Shown here in pieces: positions 49,231-61,992 of a stretch of 64,000 nucleotides of DNA. How positions within the stretch are numbered: position 1 is the first letter of the stretch; every line of letters starts with the position of its first letter. The notes under the pieces were generated by a model. The model made no database searches and was not told where the DNA came from. It saw nothing but the letters and a program-made list of their open reading frames with translations. The position numbers were made by a program, and so were the translations under genes. This DNA is from Torreya grandis (taxonomy: Eukaryota > Streptophyta > Pinopsida > Cupressales > Taxaceae): contig JARHVA010002005.1 in NCBI GenBank assembly GCA_037957365.1, positions 1,507,501-1,571,500 of the forward strand, read 5' to 3'.

Positions 49231-50051
49231 TTTGAGAAGCTAAAGATTTTTATTTTTGAGCAAGAAGAAGAGAGGTCTAGTTGTTTTGATAAGGGCTTTG
49301 AAGAAGGAATTCTTGAGTGAGAAAATGATGATTTCTGGAATGAGCTAGAAAAATTTTATCTCAAGTCAAACATCACACCAACCACCCTTCTTCGAGAGAG
49401 ATATGATGAAGCAAGAGATCAATTTGATAAAATTATCAAAGAGATATAATATAATGAGTTAGTCCATGATGCATACCAAGAGGTCCATGAGATAAATTAA
49501 CCCTATGATGATGAGGTAGCAACCATTGATATATTGATGGACTACACTAGTATGAAGGACTAGCATGAGACATGCTTCAAAGAGAAATATGAGTACATGT
49601 ATGTTGGAGACATGTTTGAACTTGTTCCACTTGGATACATTCCAATCAAGGTGGTATTAAAAAATTATGAGTCATCAAGATCCTACTCCAATCAACCACT
49701 TGTCTAGCATCATGAGGTTTCTTGTCATGGAAGAGACCTAAGAAGTTTTCCCTTTGATCCAAGAGGGGGAAGAACATATCTAGTTAGCTATACATAATTA
49801 TTTTTCTTTCTATTATGTCTTGTCCTTCCTAAGTGTTAGGTAGCACATGTGTGTTTTCTTTGGTCTTTGTTGTGTGTCTCTTTCCTTTGTGTGTTTGAGG
49901 TAGTCAATGGTTGTCTTGTTGATCAAATTCTAAATCATGCTCAAGGTTTCTAGTTTATTTCAGTCCTTAATTGATTCCATGCCCAATGGACTATTTAGGC
50001 TACTGATATGGTTATTATAACAGGCATACTACCCCTATGAGTCACCAATTA

Positions 50052-50115
<64 letters not shown>

Positions 50116-50279
50116 GTGTGTGTGTGTTATATATATATATATATGTTCCATTAGATGTCATGCCTTCTTATACATGTGTTTCACTGAATTGGTGGATATA
50201 ACTACTTGAATTACTTATTTAATGTATTTTACCTTAATTTATCTAACCTATCTTGCCACAATAGTTTAAGAAAAATAAG
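49231..50279 (+). other. 3' part of G and microsatellite
   Basis: Decayed acidic pieces continue to about 49.75 kb. A purine run, AAGAGGGGGAAGAA at 49762-49775, could be G's polypurine tract, but what follows does not clearly match the 45-kb LTR. A compound microsatellite lies at 50054-50144. Confidence 0.4.
50054..50144. repeat. Compound (TA)n(TG)n(TA)n microsatellite
   Basis: About 60 bp of TA, then TG repeats near 50115-50127, then TA again to 50144. Confidence 0.95.
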
Positions 50280-51021
50280 AATGGAAGAAATATTTAGAAT
50301 GAGAAACCACTAAGGTGAGGTTACAACTATGTATCTTACAAGCCAAAATCATATCCCTCCTCTTTCATGTGTAGTATGAATGGATAATTTGAGAGAATAA
50401 TCTATGCCTTCTCTCCCTAAGTGTGATATGTAACTACATGCACATTCACGTAGATCAATTTTAATACAAGATACAATTCCTTAAGTAGAGATAGATCAAT
50501 GTAGAGTGTGCCTAGACTTGAAGTGAAGCAAATAGATTAGAAACTTATAGGGAACCTCAATAATAATTATTTCATATCATTTATGGATTATAATATTGGA
50601 AAACCCCACCTCCATATATCATTTACAATGCTCTTAGATGATTTGTATGTGTAGGGTTATATGTAAATTTTTGATAAAAAAAATGTAAACAACTGATAAA
50701 TGGATCCAAACACATAAAATACATGACCACAAGTAGAAAGGCCCATAAGACCACAATGGACAAATTAGACGGACCATCATTTCTTTCCTAGAAAAAGAAA
50801 CGAGCATAGACAAATAAATGATAGAGAAAATAGGCTCATGAGGACAATAAAAAGATGACATGATGATAAACAAAATAAAAGTAAACTACAAGATCGCACA
50901 AAGAAGAATAAAAAAAGACAAAAGCTCCAATAAGTCCTTAATTTAAGGTGATGATCCATAAGCCTAAAATGGTGTTAAAAGCATTATAAAAGGAAGGTTT
51001 GTACCAAAAGTAAGTGTTTAC
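50280..51021 (-). repeat. Possible decayed LTR of element J
   Basis: The right end, ATTATAAAAGGAAGGTTTGTAC then GTGTTTACA (50.98-51.02 kb), resembles the right ends of the P-family LTRs (AAGGTATTAAAAATAGGCTT, then TTTTTACA). On the minus strand it starts TGTAAACACTT after a purine-rich run. Internal similarity to 35.5-35.7 kb is weak. Confidence 0.3.
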
Positions 51022-52624
51022 AATTTTGTCTTTCTATTTTTTAATTTTTGTTAGTAGGTAAATACATTATTTGATATGCCTTCATTGCCCTACTCTTTGA
51101 AACATGTACTTGTTTAGTGTCAAACCTTATTGTTGGGACACTATTTTCCTCAAGTGCCACATTCTTTTTTTCCATAATAGTGGTATTGACAAAAAAATTG
51201 ACTCCTTCATTGTATTTTATTTGACCAATCTCCCTTGTGTCATTTTTTTGAGATGATAACCATGTGGTTCACTAAATAGACATCTAAAAAAATTATAGTA
51301 AAATTTTACAAAATTTTACTTTAAGTAATGAACATAGCTTACGAATTGATTGAACATATTTTCTAGATAGTACCTTTCAATGTTCCTTATCTTCCTTGAT
51401 TTTTTGCTTCTTTCCAAAATAATGTGCTTCAAGATGGGCTTCTTCTCCATTTTTCTTATGGGCCTCATTCTTGGATTATGGTTTTTTTAGATTATTTTAT
51501 TTACCTTAGCTTATGTTTCCTAGGTGTTTTATTTATTTTAAGAATTGTTTAAGTTTTCCTACCCACTTAGGTATGTGTTGATTTGGGTTTTATGCAAACC
51601 TAGGAAACCTTTACAAGGTAGCCTTTAACATTTTAGGACCTTAGTGGAGGTGAAATACACTCTAAGGCATGAGCTATAGGGTACTAAGTTTTATAGTACC
51701 CTATGTTGGAATGGAGGGTAACAAAGAAACTATTAACTTGGATGGTTTGGATATGGATGTGAATCCTAGATCTACTTGAGGTGTATGATGATGGATTTAT
51801 TTTAAAGTGGGCATGACTCAAATAAACCCCAAATAAAAGGAAAGGTAAGGAAAAAAAGAGAATCTATAAAAAAATAGAATGGGTTCTTTCTAACTGGCTT
51901 TAGAATAAGGACAAACACCATAGACTAATGCTTGTAGCTTGTTGCTTTAGCACACAGAATTGACAAACATAGTAATGAAGTCTAAGGAACAAAATGTAAT
52001 TAACTAAAATTTATTAACTAAATATAATTGATACTAATATTATTATGGCACCTCTTAATAAAATATAATAGCTAACAAACATAAAGCACCTTTGACTAGC
52101 TATAGATCAATCTAGGAAGTTGCATCAAAATGGTGATTCTACACAAATCTAAAGATTAGCCTAAAAAACATGTTGCATGAAAGTAAAATTTATCACCTAA
52201 AATTGCTACTGCACATTCTTAATTGATATAATCCTACTAATTATCCATAAGCTACTTAAAATTATTATATCACATATCAAGGGACTAAAACTACTAGTCA
52301 AATCAAAGCACATAATCATTATAACACAAAAATGAAAGAAATAGTCATAAAATAGACTTGCAGAACAACCCAAAGGATTTTTTATCTATATTTAATGTTA
52401 AAATTTCTCCTCTCTTTTTAATTTGTGAGATACATGTATCATAATATTGGTAAGGTGACACCTCATCCCTCAAACCATGCTCAAAGTTTTCACCATCATT
52501 AAGACATCTCTTGAAGAGTCATGCATGGCATACATGGCCATGACATAACCAATCATTCATAAGAGACAAAATTTATTACAACATTATGTTATAATCAACT
52601 AATGTAATTATAAATTAAATTAAT
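51022..52624. other. Interior of J, nothing recognised
   Basis: AT-rich sequence without a readable protein on either strand. It leads on the right into the decayed minus-strand frame at 52.6-53.9 kb. Confidence 0.4.
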
Positions 52625-53937
52625 TAGGAGGAGGAAGTTGTAGTTGTTGACACTCAGGCTCTAGTAGTAGTTATTATAATTGGAGTTACAATTATGGTTA
52701 GTCTTTTCATTTGAGAAGCAATTGTAATTAAAACAACTAGTGGAGGTAATGTAGTCAGGGATACATGTTTGATTACTTGAATTTTAAAGTAGAAGTGTGG
52801 CTCACCTAAAATTCCATTTTAATTATTTCAAAGTCCAACAGAGGTCTTTTGAAGAGCTAGGGTTGTCTATCCATCAATTTTATATGTGTTTTCAATGCAA
52901 CCCCAAGTTCCACATAAAGATTTTATGTGTTAAGTACCCTAATTCTAGTAAAATTTATCAACTATAGAAAGTCATCTTAGGTATTATATAGTGTGCCCTC
53001 AACCTTTATTTTAAAACTATTTTCTATTGTATGAAGGTCTTGAAAGATGGCCCTAAGGACCAATTCCTTGCTTTGGTTAATTGCACCATTGATTCTCATC
53101 TCTCCAAAAAAATTAATGGCTTGCTCTTCATAGCTAATGATTTATATAACTAAATTTTGCATCTCTTGATGCACTCAATCAAGCTATCTTTACTAGCATC
53201 TACGTAGTGTAGGGCCCATGTTGCATCTAGAGCATTTATTAAATTTAGGTGGTCATAAGCCTTGTTCTATGTCACTTGGCTTAATAAATGGAGTCTAGAC
53301 TCCATTTTATTCATCTTATCATTAAATATGTATACATAACCCCACTTGGGTTGTGACTCCCTCTTATCATTTATTATTAATTGGATAATGTCATATAACT
53401 TTCAAGTTACTCCTTACACATTGTCTACAATGTCCCTTGGATGTTGTATGGTTGTCCCTCAGAGGTTGTATGGTACTCCTTTCTTACAGTGCCTCCAAAG
53501 CTTGATCAAAACCTCTTAAAATTTATTTTATTTCTCCCCATATATGGTCTATAAGAGTTTAGGGATCTCTATGTAATTGCCAAGATCAGAGGGGAGCATT
53601 CTTCTTCTCTTGTTTAAAGAGAATACATCTTCTCTTTGCTCCAATTCTACCATCTAACCTTCATCCATTATGATTTTCCTTTTGAACTTACTCATAGTCT
53701 TAGTTTCTTTGTCAAAATAAAACTTGATTATTGGTTTCTCAATAATGACCGGGTCGTGTTTGCTTTCTTCTGCTCATTGCATTTTCTAGATCCATTTAGG
53801 AATGTTGAAGGAAATTAGCTATTGTGAAGGTTTTTGCCTACTCTAAAAGAGTGGTATTTGGGTATTGCCATGGGGAAAGCATGTGATTGGGAGAAGAGGT
53901 TTCTAGTTGAGGGAATGGGGGAATGTTTCCCCTCTAA
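52625..53937 (-). pseudogene. Decayed long reading frame of J, unassigned
   Basis: One minus-strand frame stays readable for about 400 codons, with some twenty stops, mostly TAG, TAA or TGA where Gln, Arg or Trp would fit. Readable parts are DPVIIEKPIIKFYFDKETKT (53.69-53.75 kb), RRRMLPSDLGNYIEIPKLL (53.55-53.61 kb), SQPKWGYVYIFNDKMNKMES (53.30-53.37 kb), INALDATWALHYVDASKDSL (53.18-53.24 kb) and SMVQLTKARNWSLGPSFKTF (53.04-53.10 kb). It ends in an Asn/Tyr-rich tail (52.65-52.78 kb). I do not recognise the family. The steady frame and stop pattern indicate a former protein. B interrupts it at 53942, and the same frame seems to go on from 63196. Confidence 0.55.
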
Positions 53938-53942
53938 CCAAT

Positions 53943-55137
53943 TGTAGACACCTAAAACTGGTTGTCAATAACCTCCAACAAGGATTTTGGCTACTTTCCA
54001 TCTAAAATGCATAATTTGGCCTAAAAACACTAAAACATGGTAAATGATGTGAAATTGACATATTCAAATGTCAATTTTGGCTAGGGTATCCCTAAATGAG
54101 GCAATGCAATTTATAGGCCAGCTAACATTGATCAGTCCATTTCAAGTCAAAATGCCAAATTTGTACCTGCGTGCTTTAGATTGCTCTTTCCTATCAAATC
54201 TTTTACACAAGACTCATTCCTTTATTATTTGTTTTTGTAAAAATTATAAATGGGAATATGCTTCCAATTCATCTAACATGGAATTCTAATTTAAATCCAC
54301 TCAAATTTAGGACCAATAACAAGACATTGTAATCAATTTGGGTAATTTGTGCGTAATGTGCTTAATCATGCCTAAGAGCTAATTAATCCAAATTAAGGCC
54401 TAATTAATAATTCCATGGAAACTTGTTGAATACTTTGTTTTGAAAATTAATATTTAATATATGCATCATCAAGTGACCTCATTTCTTGGGAAGACATCCC
54501 TAGACCATAAATGCCACAAATATCAGGATTCATGCCCTCTATGCCTCATCAATACCTTCCATGATGCCCTCCATGCCTCTTAATTTCCCCTTCTTCCAAT
54601 GCCATGATGAGGATAATTACAAACTTAATTCCAAAAACTAAATTAATCCTCAACCATGCATCTCAATATTGAGATGGATAGTTGAGGTTGATTCTGATCA
54701 AATCCAAAAATCTATAAATAAGACACCTCACGACATCATTTATAAGCTTAATTAGTGCAAAGTTATAATGCAGGATTGGTTCTATAAAGATTCAATCACT
54801 AGTGTTATAATTCCAAATTGATTCCAAGCCAAGCCAAGCCAAAGGTGTCAAGAGGAGATGAAGGTAGCCACACTCCATTGAAGAAGGCCTCTTGAAGCAC
54901 ACGCTGAGCAAGCCACCATTACAAAGGCATTTAGAGAATCCAATGAAGGTGAAAGGAATTCTTGTGTTTTCATTCCTTGCTTTTAGTTGTGATTTTCATT
55001 TGCCTTTGTTAACTAAGCTCTCCCTAGTGTCTAGGCCTATAGATGTTATGTTATTAGTGTGTTTATTTCACTTTATTTTTATTTTGGAACTAACACCATA
55101 CTAATCATCCTCTCTTGAGTCAAATTCCTAGATCACA
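53943..55137 (+). repeat. 5' LTR of B
   Basis: 1195 bp, TGTAGACACC to GATCACA, paired with 61993-63195. The TATA box TATAAATA is at 54713-54720. Similarity to A's LTR is clear: for example TCATCAAGTGACCTCATTT and ACCATAAATGCC here against CATCAAATGACATCATTT and ACCATAAATGCA in A, and GGTTGATTCTGATCAAAT before the TATA box in both. Confidence 0.93.
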
Positions 55138-55140
55138 TAA

Positions 55141-55157
55141 TGGCACACCTGATGGAA
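55141..55157 (+). other. Primer binding site of B
   Basis: TGGCACACCTGATGGAA lies three bases inside the LTR, the same spacing as in A, and differs from A's site at four positions. Confidence 0.8.
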
Positions 55158-57579
55158 TAAGATGCATCTCACACCTAAAAGAGATCATTTTTCAACTCTA
55201 AAATATCTATTTGGACCTTTAACACTCTTGCAAATTGATTTTCTAACTTTATTTTATCATTTTTTATTACCATAGTTTTACACAGTAACCGATGTCAGTA
55301 AGAAATACCAATATCAGTTACTTAGCTCAACCAATGTTCGTTAGAAGAACTGACATCGGTTATATCTTGGTTGGACATTATCAATGTTGGTGGTATATAA
55401 CTGACGTTGGTCACTATGTTTTCTTAAAAACACAAACCCAGGAGCTATTTTAAAATGCTTGGTTTGGGGTCATACAGACTCAGTTTTGGATGATTTTTTT
55501 TAAAACCACATGTTCTCTCATTAATTTTCAAAATTTGGCATTATTTTGAATTAAAATTTCATATACCTTTTTAAAAATTTGGAAAAACCATTTAAAATGT
55601 TTCTAATCTAACATATTTGCTTTTGGGGTGATGCATTAAGGGTAGACAGGTAACCAGTGGATTTCAAAAATTTAATGAATCATATTTTAGACCACCTTTT
55701 GAATGATTTTAAAATGAATTAAGAGCATTATTTTGGTGCTTAAATTAACATTTGAGGTGCTTAAATAAGTGTTTTTATCATTAGTTTTCAAATTTACAAC
55801 TAAGACCAAGGGGTCAAATAAACACCACCTCATTTTCATTTGCATTCAAAAATGAACTCATCTTTCTAAGCTTTTTGTCTTCAATAGTTTCTTGATCTAA
55901 ATTTTTCTTGGAAAGAAGAGGGATGTTGTGTGTATGTTCTTCCATTTGTCCCCTTTAGGGAACCCTTGGAATCAAAAGTGTCATTCCTATTATAAGTAGC
56001 CTAGTCCAAGGCTTAGAAAGAATGTCACCTAAAGCACTCCCCAAAAACTTGCCAAAGTTTGGGTGATCTTGAAAATAACCCTAAAGTCTTTCTATTTTAT
56101 GTTTTCTTTATTTTCATGCAAACTTGGCTTACGATGGGGACTTCATCACCTCCCACAAGTTATTTAGGGAGGTTTTGACCCAGGTTTTCATCTCCTAACA
56201 TTGACTTCATTTGGCTCTTTTGGAGTTACACATGGGACGTAGTGGCACTTTGGACATCACACTACACTGAGTGAATAGTAGGATGTAGTGGTTTCAAAAA
56301 GGACTAGACCTTTTTGTAACAAGCCAAGTGATACGGACCCAAAATCTATGCTTTTCTTTTACATTGTTTGGCATGAAATTCATTGTGCAATTGATTCCCA
56401 TAGAATGATCAAAACCTTGATAGTTTAGTCAACCCGACATGCCATATCCTTACTAGGATTTGGATGATTATACTTAGTGTATTTTGGTCATTTTTGCTTG
56501 ATATATTTTGAGACTAGAACTTGTTTGTTTGTTCATAACCCATGTCAAAACAATGCATTTGAGTTGTGAAGGGTAGTGTTATGCTTCCCAAATCATGTCA
56601 AACATTTTGAGCCTTTTTAGTCTTTTGAAACATAACATTAACCACATCATTCAAGCATGCTTATGACATTAGGCTATTTAATTTATTTCAAGACTTGTTT
56701 ACCATTATATCAAAACCATTTGTTTCAAATGATTTTATGTATACCATTTAGACCTTTGTCTTGTGTCATCATGCTATCCAATCTTGTCTAGCCTATTTAA
56801 GTTAAATCCTAGTTTTCAACGTTGAGTTTTCAATTAGCCTTATTAAGTTTGGATCCAAACATTGATTAATTTCTGTTTAGGCCTCAATTCATGGGGTTAA
56901 TACATAGATCTTTCTCTTTTGGGTTGCATAACTTTAATTAATTGATTACTCAAATTTGAAAACTATTGATGGTTTGTTTGTTTAAATACCTATCCTCATC
57001 ATTGTTTGTGCCTTTATTTGGGAGAACATAGCCTTTTTCAAAGAGCCTTTTATCTTATGATTTATGCCAACAGATCATGTTTATGTTTGATTATGTGTGT
57101 CAGGTCTATGTCAAATTTGTTTCCAAACTTTTTAGATTAAATCAAATCATATCAGCCTTTATTTTAAGTCTAGCTTTTGACGTTGCTTGGCCAAAAGTCC
57201 TAGCACATGCCTGTTTGTTTGAGCCTAGCTTTTGACTCCATGTTTGCACAAAATACCTAGTAACTCAACTTTTCCCTTTCTAGTTTAGACCTTGTTTGGA
57301 ACACTTTGACCTAAACCTTTGACATGTTGGTTTTCATTCAGATGCTTGACCTTTTGTGTGTTTGACATTTGATGTTAGACCTTTGACGTTAGGTTGTTTT
57401 ATGCCAAGTCTTAGCACAAACCATTTTGGGAGATACCACTCCACTTTCAGACCATATTAAAGATATAGTTCCACCCCTTCGACCAAGTTGGACCAAGTTT
57501 GAACCATTTGTCTTTTGGATAATTTTTAGAGTTTGTAGAACCCTAAGCCTTTTTGTTTCGAAGCCTTCATAATTTATGC
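55158..57579 (+). other. Leader of B
   Basis: The first 1.1 kb is homologous to A's leader. From 56.3 kb on it is B-specific, with a loose repeated phrase around CCTAGCTTTTGAC and GACCTTTGACGTTAGG (57.16-57.40 kb). There is no coding signal before 57.58 kb. The minus-strand frame at 57389-57595 has no domain. Confidence 0.65.
55284..55412. repeat. GACGTC-type palindrome array in B leader
   Basis: Five copies: AACCGATGTCAGTA (55288), ACCAATATCAGT (55308), ACCAATGTTCGT (55330), AACTGACATCGGTT (55348) and AACTGACGTTGGTC (55399). The array lies about 150 bp inside the LTR, the same region as the array in A. Confidence 0.75.
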
Positions 57580-59942
57580 AGATATGTCTCCCCACACTTA
57601 TAGTAGAGTTACTTACAATCTAACTTATGATAGAATGGTTGCACAAAATGACTTTTATGGCTTTATTCAAGACCCTAATGATGCTACTATGATTTGTGAG
57701 ATAGATTTTTATCCACCTCATATTAATCATTCATGGGAACAAAATCATGAAACAACTTATGATCCAACTCAAGAAATTGATTAGTATGAAGAGGCTTGTA
57801 AAGAGGATTTTGAAGACCCAACTACAGATAATGTTGTTTGGGATATAGATCCATACCCTCTTTGCAATAATCAGTATGTGGAACATAGTCAAGAACTAGC
57901 TTATGATCCAACTCAAGATTGGGATGATCTAGTTTATGAGGAAGACTTGGATGATTTTACTTGTACAAGTAATCAAGTTTCATGATGTCCTTTTATTATC
58001 CAATCATCAACTACCCCTAACCCTACTTTAGATTATATGAGCCATCAAGCTCTACAATATGCAAGGAATACCATTACCCTACCAAGACCTAGTCCTTTGG
58101 ATTATACGAGTCATCAAGCTCCATAATATCTAAGGAATACCATTACCATACTAAGACCTATTCCTTTGGATTATATGATCCATAAAGCTCCATAATATCT
58201 AAGGAATACCATTTCCATATTAGGACCTCATCCTTTAGTTTGTGTAAGTAATCAATCTCCAAAATGTCCCTTCATCATTCTAGGACCTAGTTCTTTGTCT
58301 TGTGTGAGAAATCATGCTCTGTACCACCCTATCGTTACCATCTCAAGACTTTGTCCTTTGGCTCATTGGATCAATCATGCTCCCTAAGGCCCTACCATTA
58401 TCTAACCCAAAGCATTCCTCATCCAATACCAATCCCATCCAAACCTCAACTGATCCAATCTTTTGAAGACCAAGCTATGTTCAAAATTGGTATTTTCCAA
58501 CTCATTAGAAACCAAGGCTAAAAAAACCAACCAATTCAAGATGTTCTTATTGAATCAACCACTTGTGATAAGATAACCTATGATGAATTGCCTATTAATC
58601 CTATGCCAGTTGTTGAGGAGTCTCACTCTGACAAGTCAGTAATTGTTGAGTAACTTCTTAATGATTATAACCACCTTTGGGCAAATTATTACCTTGACCA
58701 TATGCCTATTTTTTAAGAGCCTTGTATTGACAAGCCAGTCTTTGAAGAGTTGTCTCTTGAAGATTTCCCATCCTAGAGGAGTCTCACTTTGACAAACTAG
58801 TCTTTTTGGAGCCCATCATGCCATCACAGGCTATTACTTATCTAATACCAAATATTTAGCAAAACATCATTGTAATAGAGTACCTATCAGATGAAGAATC
58901 AAAATTAGATTCAAGTTATATTCTTGAATTGACATCAAATTTAACATTAAAATTAGAATCAACATCAATTATGACATTGGAATCAAAGTCCCTTACTTCA
59001 GAATCATATTTAGAAGAAGAACATGTTCATGACTATTACAACATTGGTTACGCATGCCTCATAGATCAATTTTAATACATTTGTGATCCTTCTATAGTTT
59101 TTGGGGATGAGTACTTTAGCATCGACACAAGTTATCCTAATATCTTTTATGAGAATTATGCATCCAACACCCATTCCATTACCATTCCATAGGCTATTAC
59201 CATCAACCAAGATAACCATATTATTGACGTTCCATCTCCCAAAAGTGTCGATTAGGATTAATAGAATCACACTTTGTTGAACTACATCCATGCTGAAATA
59301 GTAGTTGAAGAAGAGCAAGGAGGTTAAGACCACAATCATATATCAGAAGAACACTCTCCTAGTGAGACTTTTTCAAAGGTGCTAGGGGATAATCTAAGTC
59401 ATAACTTAACATCTTCTAGTTAGACTTTTTTGAAAGTTCTAGAAGACAAACAAGACAACTTCATTGGTGAAAACCTTTTTGAGGCACCAATAACTGAGCA
59501 CAAAAGTTCTTCACTACTTGATGAAGATAAAATTAAAGATCAAATCAAAATAGCTTCCAATCTACAACCTAATCAGATGGTAACTACTCTCAAGATTAAA
59601 AAACAAAAAAAAATGGTGGTCCTATTAAGAGAACAAGTCTCTAGCCCCATCACAACCAAAATTATGTTGAATATGGCATTAGCAGCATTACGTGTGACTG
59701 AAAGTCTTGATCTTCATTTATTTTCCCACCATTATAGATTTAATTATCATCTACCATTCCATTTCAAAATAAAACCTACCATCCATTATTTGTCTCTATT
59801 TGCCATCCATGGTTGCACTTTCCTTTGTAGAGGCTATAAAGATACCTTGTCTCGACACTTGAAGGAATCAGAATCAATGACCAATGAAGATCACAAAAGC
59901 ATTCTTAGCAACCAAATCTGTAGGCCATTTTTTATAGAGTAG
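57580..59942 (+). pseudogene. Repeat-containing reading frame of B, unassigned
   Basis: A decayed frame of about 780 codons with some twenty stops and two or three frameshifts. The first open part (57584-57784, MSPHTYSRVTYNLTYDRM) is followed by an acidic stretch with the repeated phrase YDPTQ. Then come several copies of a 23-residue repeat (57957-58400), a segment with EESHSDKSVIVE and EEPCIDKPVFEELSLEDFPS, an acidic, Ser-rich part (58.86-59.3 kb), and a basic end (59430-59942) containing LKIKKQKKMVVLL and ALAALRVTESLDLHLF. I see no zinc knuckle, no DSG or DTG, and no RT motif. I do not recognise the family. It lies where gag-pol would be. Confidence 0.6.
57957..58400 (+). repeat. 69-bp (23-codon) tandem repeat in B frame
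   Basis: Three regular units start at 58030, 58099 and 58168. Each reads LDY-x-x-HxAxxY-x-RNTI-x-x-x-x-P-x-P. More diverged relatives (SNQSPKCPFIILGP, RNHALYHPIVTI) follow to about 58400, and one precedes (TSNQVS at 57964). The period is a multiple of three and the units stay in frame, so the array arose while the frame was coding. Confidence 0.85.
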
Positions 59943-61976
59943 CTATTTAGATGAGGTGTAGGATAACAGTTAACATGATCGAGTATTGTATTTATTTCAT
60001 TTTTTGATTACAACATGCATCTCCCCATTAGTAGGAATAACAGAATCAAAAACCACGCCCAGGCCAAAAACATGTACCATGCCATTGCCATTGTTACATA
60101 TCCATTGCCATTGTTACATATCCCAACCATTCACCCCATCACTTGGGGGAAACTCTCCTACCATTTTATCCAATCTATCTAGACCATCATTATCCTTAGC
60201 AATGCCATTGCATCCTATCATTCCATTCCTATCTAGACCAAAGCCTATTTTTAGTTATCCTACCCAATCCTATTTTGATCTTGGTTCATTTGGTTCTTCC
60301 CACACCTTTTGTGAGATTTTTTTGATCAGTTTTCAACAATCAATCCAATCTATGTTTCAATGACAGTCTATGAAAGTAGTGTGACAATTGATCTGGCAAG
60401 ATATCTTTCATCCTATATCCATGTTTATTTATGTGAACCTGATTATAACCACCTATGGGCAAATCAGTGTCTCACTAGTCTTGCTACTAATTTTAACCAC
60501 CTATGGGAAAATTAGTATCATTGACCTATGTTATTGTATCTTAATTATAACTTCCTATGGGAAAACTAGGGGTAACACTTGTTTATCATGCATTGTTGAA
60601 TCACCATGCCATCATTGTTTTCATTTGAGTAGCCATTTGTCAGATTTGAAAACTTGTTGGGACCTAGTTGGTTTTTCCCCACCTTTTTTGTGGATGAAAT
60701 TACTATGACTTGAGTTAATTTTGGGACTATGTGGGTGATGCTCAATTCATGTTGAGGTCACCTCAGTGCCCCTTTTTATACACTCTCACCATTTTGTGAG
60801 CAACCTAAGCCAAACACTCTTGCCATTTTGTGAGCAAGTATCTTGTCATTCTTGATCGAGTTAAGATACCTTAAAATTCCAAAAACATTCATAATTTTGC
60901 AAAATTTAAAAATATTTGTCCTATCTAAGCCTAGTCAGTTATCCTCGATCTACCTTACTAGGGCATTATCATTGTTAGGATGTTTTCTTTTGCTTTGTTT
61001 TCAGGATTTTTATTTGTTTGTTTATTTCAGGTTGGTTATTTATTTTGTGTTTGTTTGTTTATTTTTTCTACATGCCTGTTTGTTTGCTTTTAACACTATT
61101 GCTTTAACTCAGTCTATATATATGCATTGGGTGATTCCTTACACACAATATTCTTGAGTCTATCCATAATCATATGTCACTATTATCATCATGGCTTTTA
61201 TCATTGGTGTATTATTTTTGAGTGTTTATTGGATATCAGGAGTCAGTCCTTATGCATAATTTGGCCAAGTCCTCATGGTATTATATCATGAAGCCTACCA
61301 TCACATGTTATAGTAAAAATTAGCTTCATGAAGGTCTACAATCAATAAAACCACAAAATTTTCTCCGTAGAACCTTGGCAGCTCCTTCCATCCCACCCTT
61401 GATCAATATAACTCATTTGACCATTCTAGTTGTATCATTTTTAATCAAGATGATCATCTCCTCATTGGTAGGTACAACTGAATCATTCACATTGATCAAT
61501 CTTATTCTTCTATTCATCTCTTTCATCATTTTGTGCCTACTCATCTTTAATCTATATTCTAGGTTATATCCTTGAGTTATGCTTGCTAATCAACCCTAAC
61601 TAGGGCACAATCATCTTTAGCCAATCTATGTCCTCTTATTGATTATAACCACCTATGAGAAAATCATTATTTTGACTTTTATTCTTGATTATAACCACCT
61701 TTGAGAAAATCAACATCCTTTTTACATCAATGTATGCAATCATTTTCTCATTTGTATTAATCTCAACCATGGGTTAATTCCACCTTTCTTCTTATTTATT
61801 TTCAAGGGACCATCCATCAATAAATGTGATGACCACTCCCTTGAGGGGGCATCATCATAGGCTTCCCAAAAACCATTTGGAGCTTTGTTCTTCAACCATC
61901 ATCTTCTTTTTTGGCATATAGGCCATTTCTCATTCTTTGAGAAGACATTGTTTTGCCTACATTTTGAAATGCTTTC
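59943..61976 (+). other. 3' non-coding region of B
   Basis: Two kilobases without a recognisable domain. It contains a 20-bp duplication (CATTGCCATTGTTACATATC, twice at about 60082-60123) and five of six dispersed copies of GATTATAACCACCTATGGGAAAAT. The open frames at 59986-61157 are Pro/Ser/Leu-rich strings without motifs, and I do not call them genes. Confidence 0.55.
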
Positions 61977-61992
61977 TTAAATAGGGGCAAAC
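61977..61992 (+). other. Polypurine tract of B
   Basis: TTAAATAGGGGCAAAC lies directly before the 3' LTR and is nearly the same as A's tract. Confidence 0.75.

Noticed and set aside
59986..61157. Several open frames of 100-125 codons in B's 3' region
   Set aside because: Composition is Pro/Ser/Leu-rich without motifs, frames change often, and short nucleotide repeats run through them. I keep the region as non-coding.
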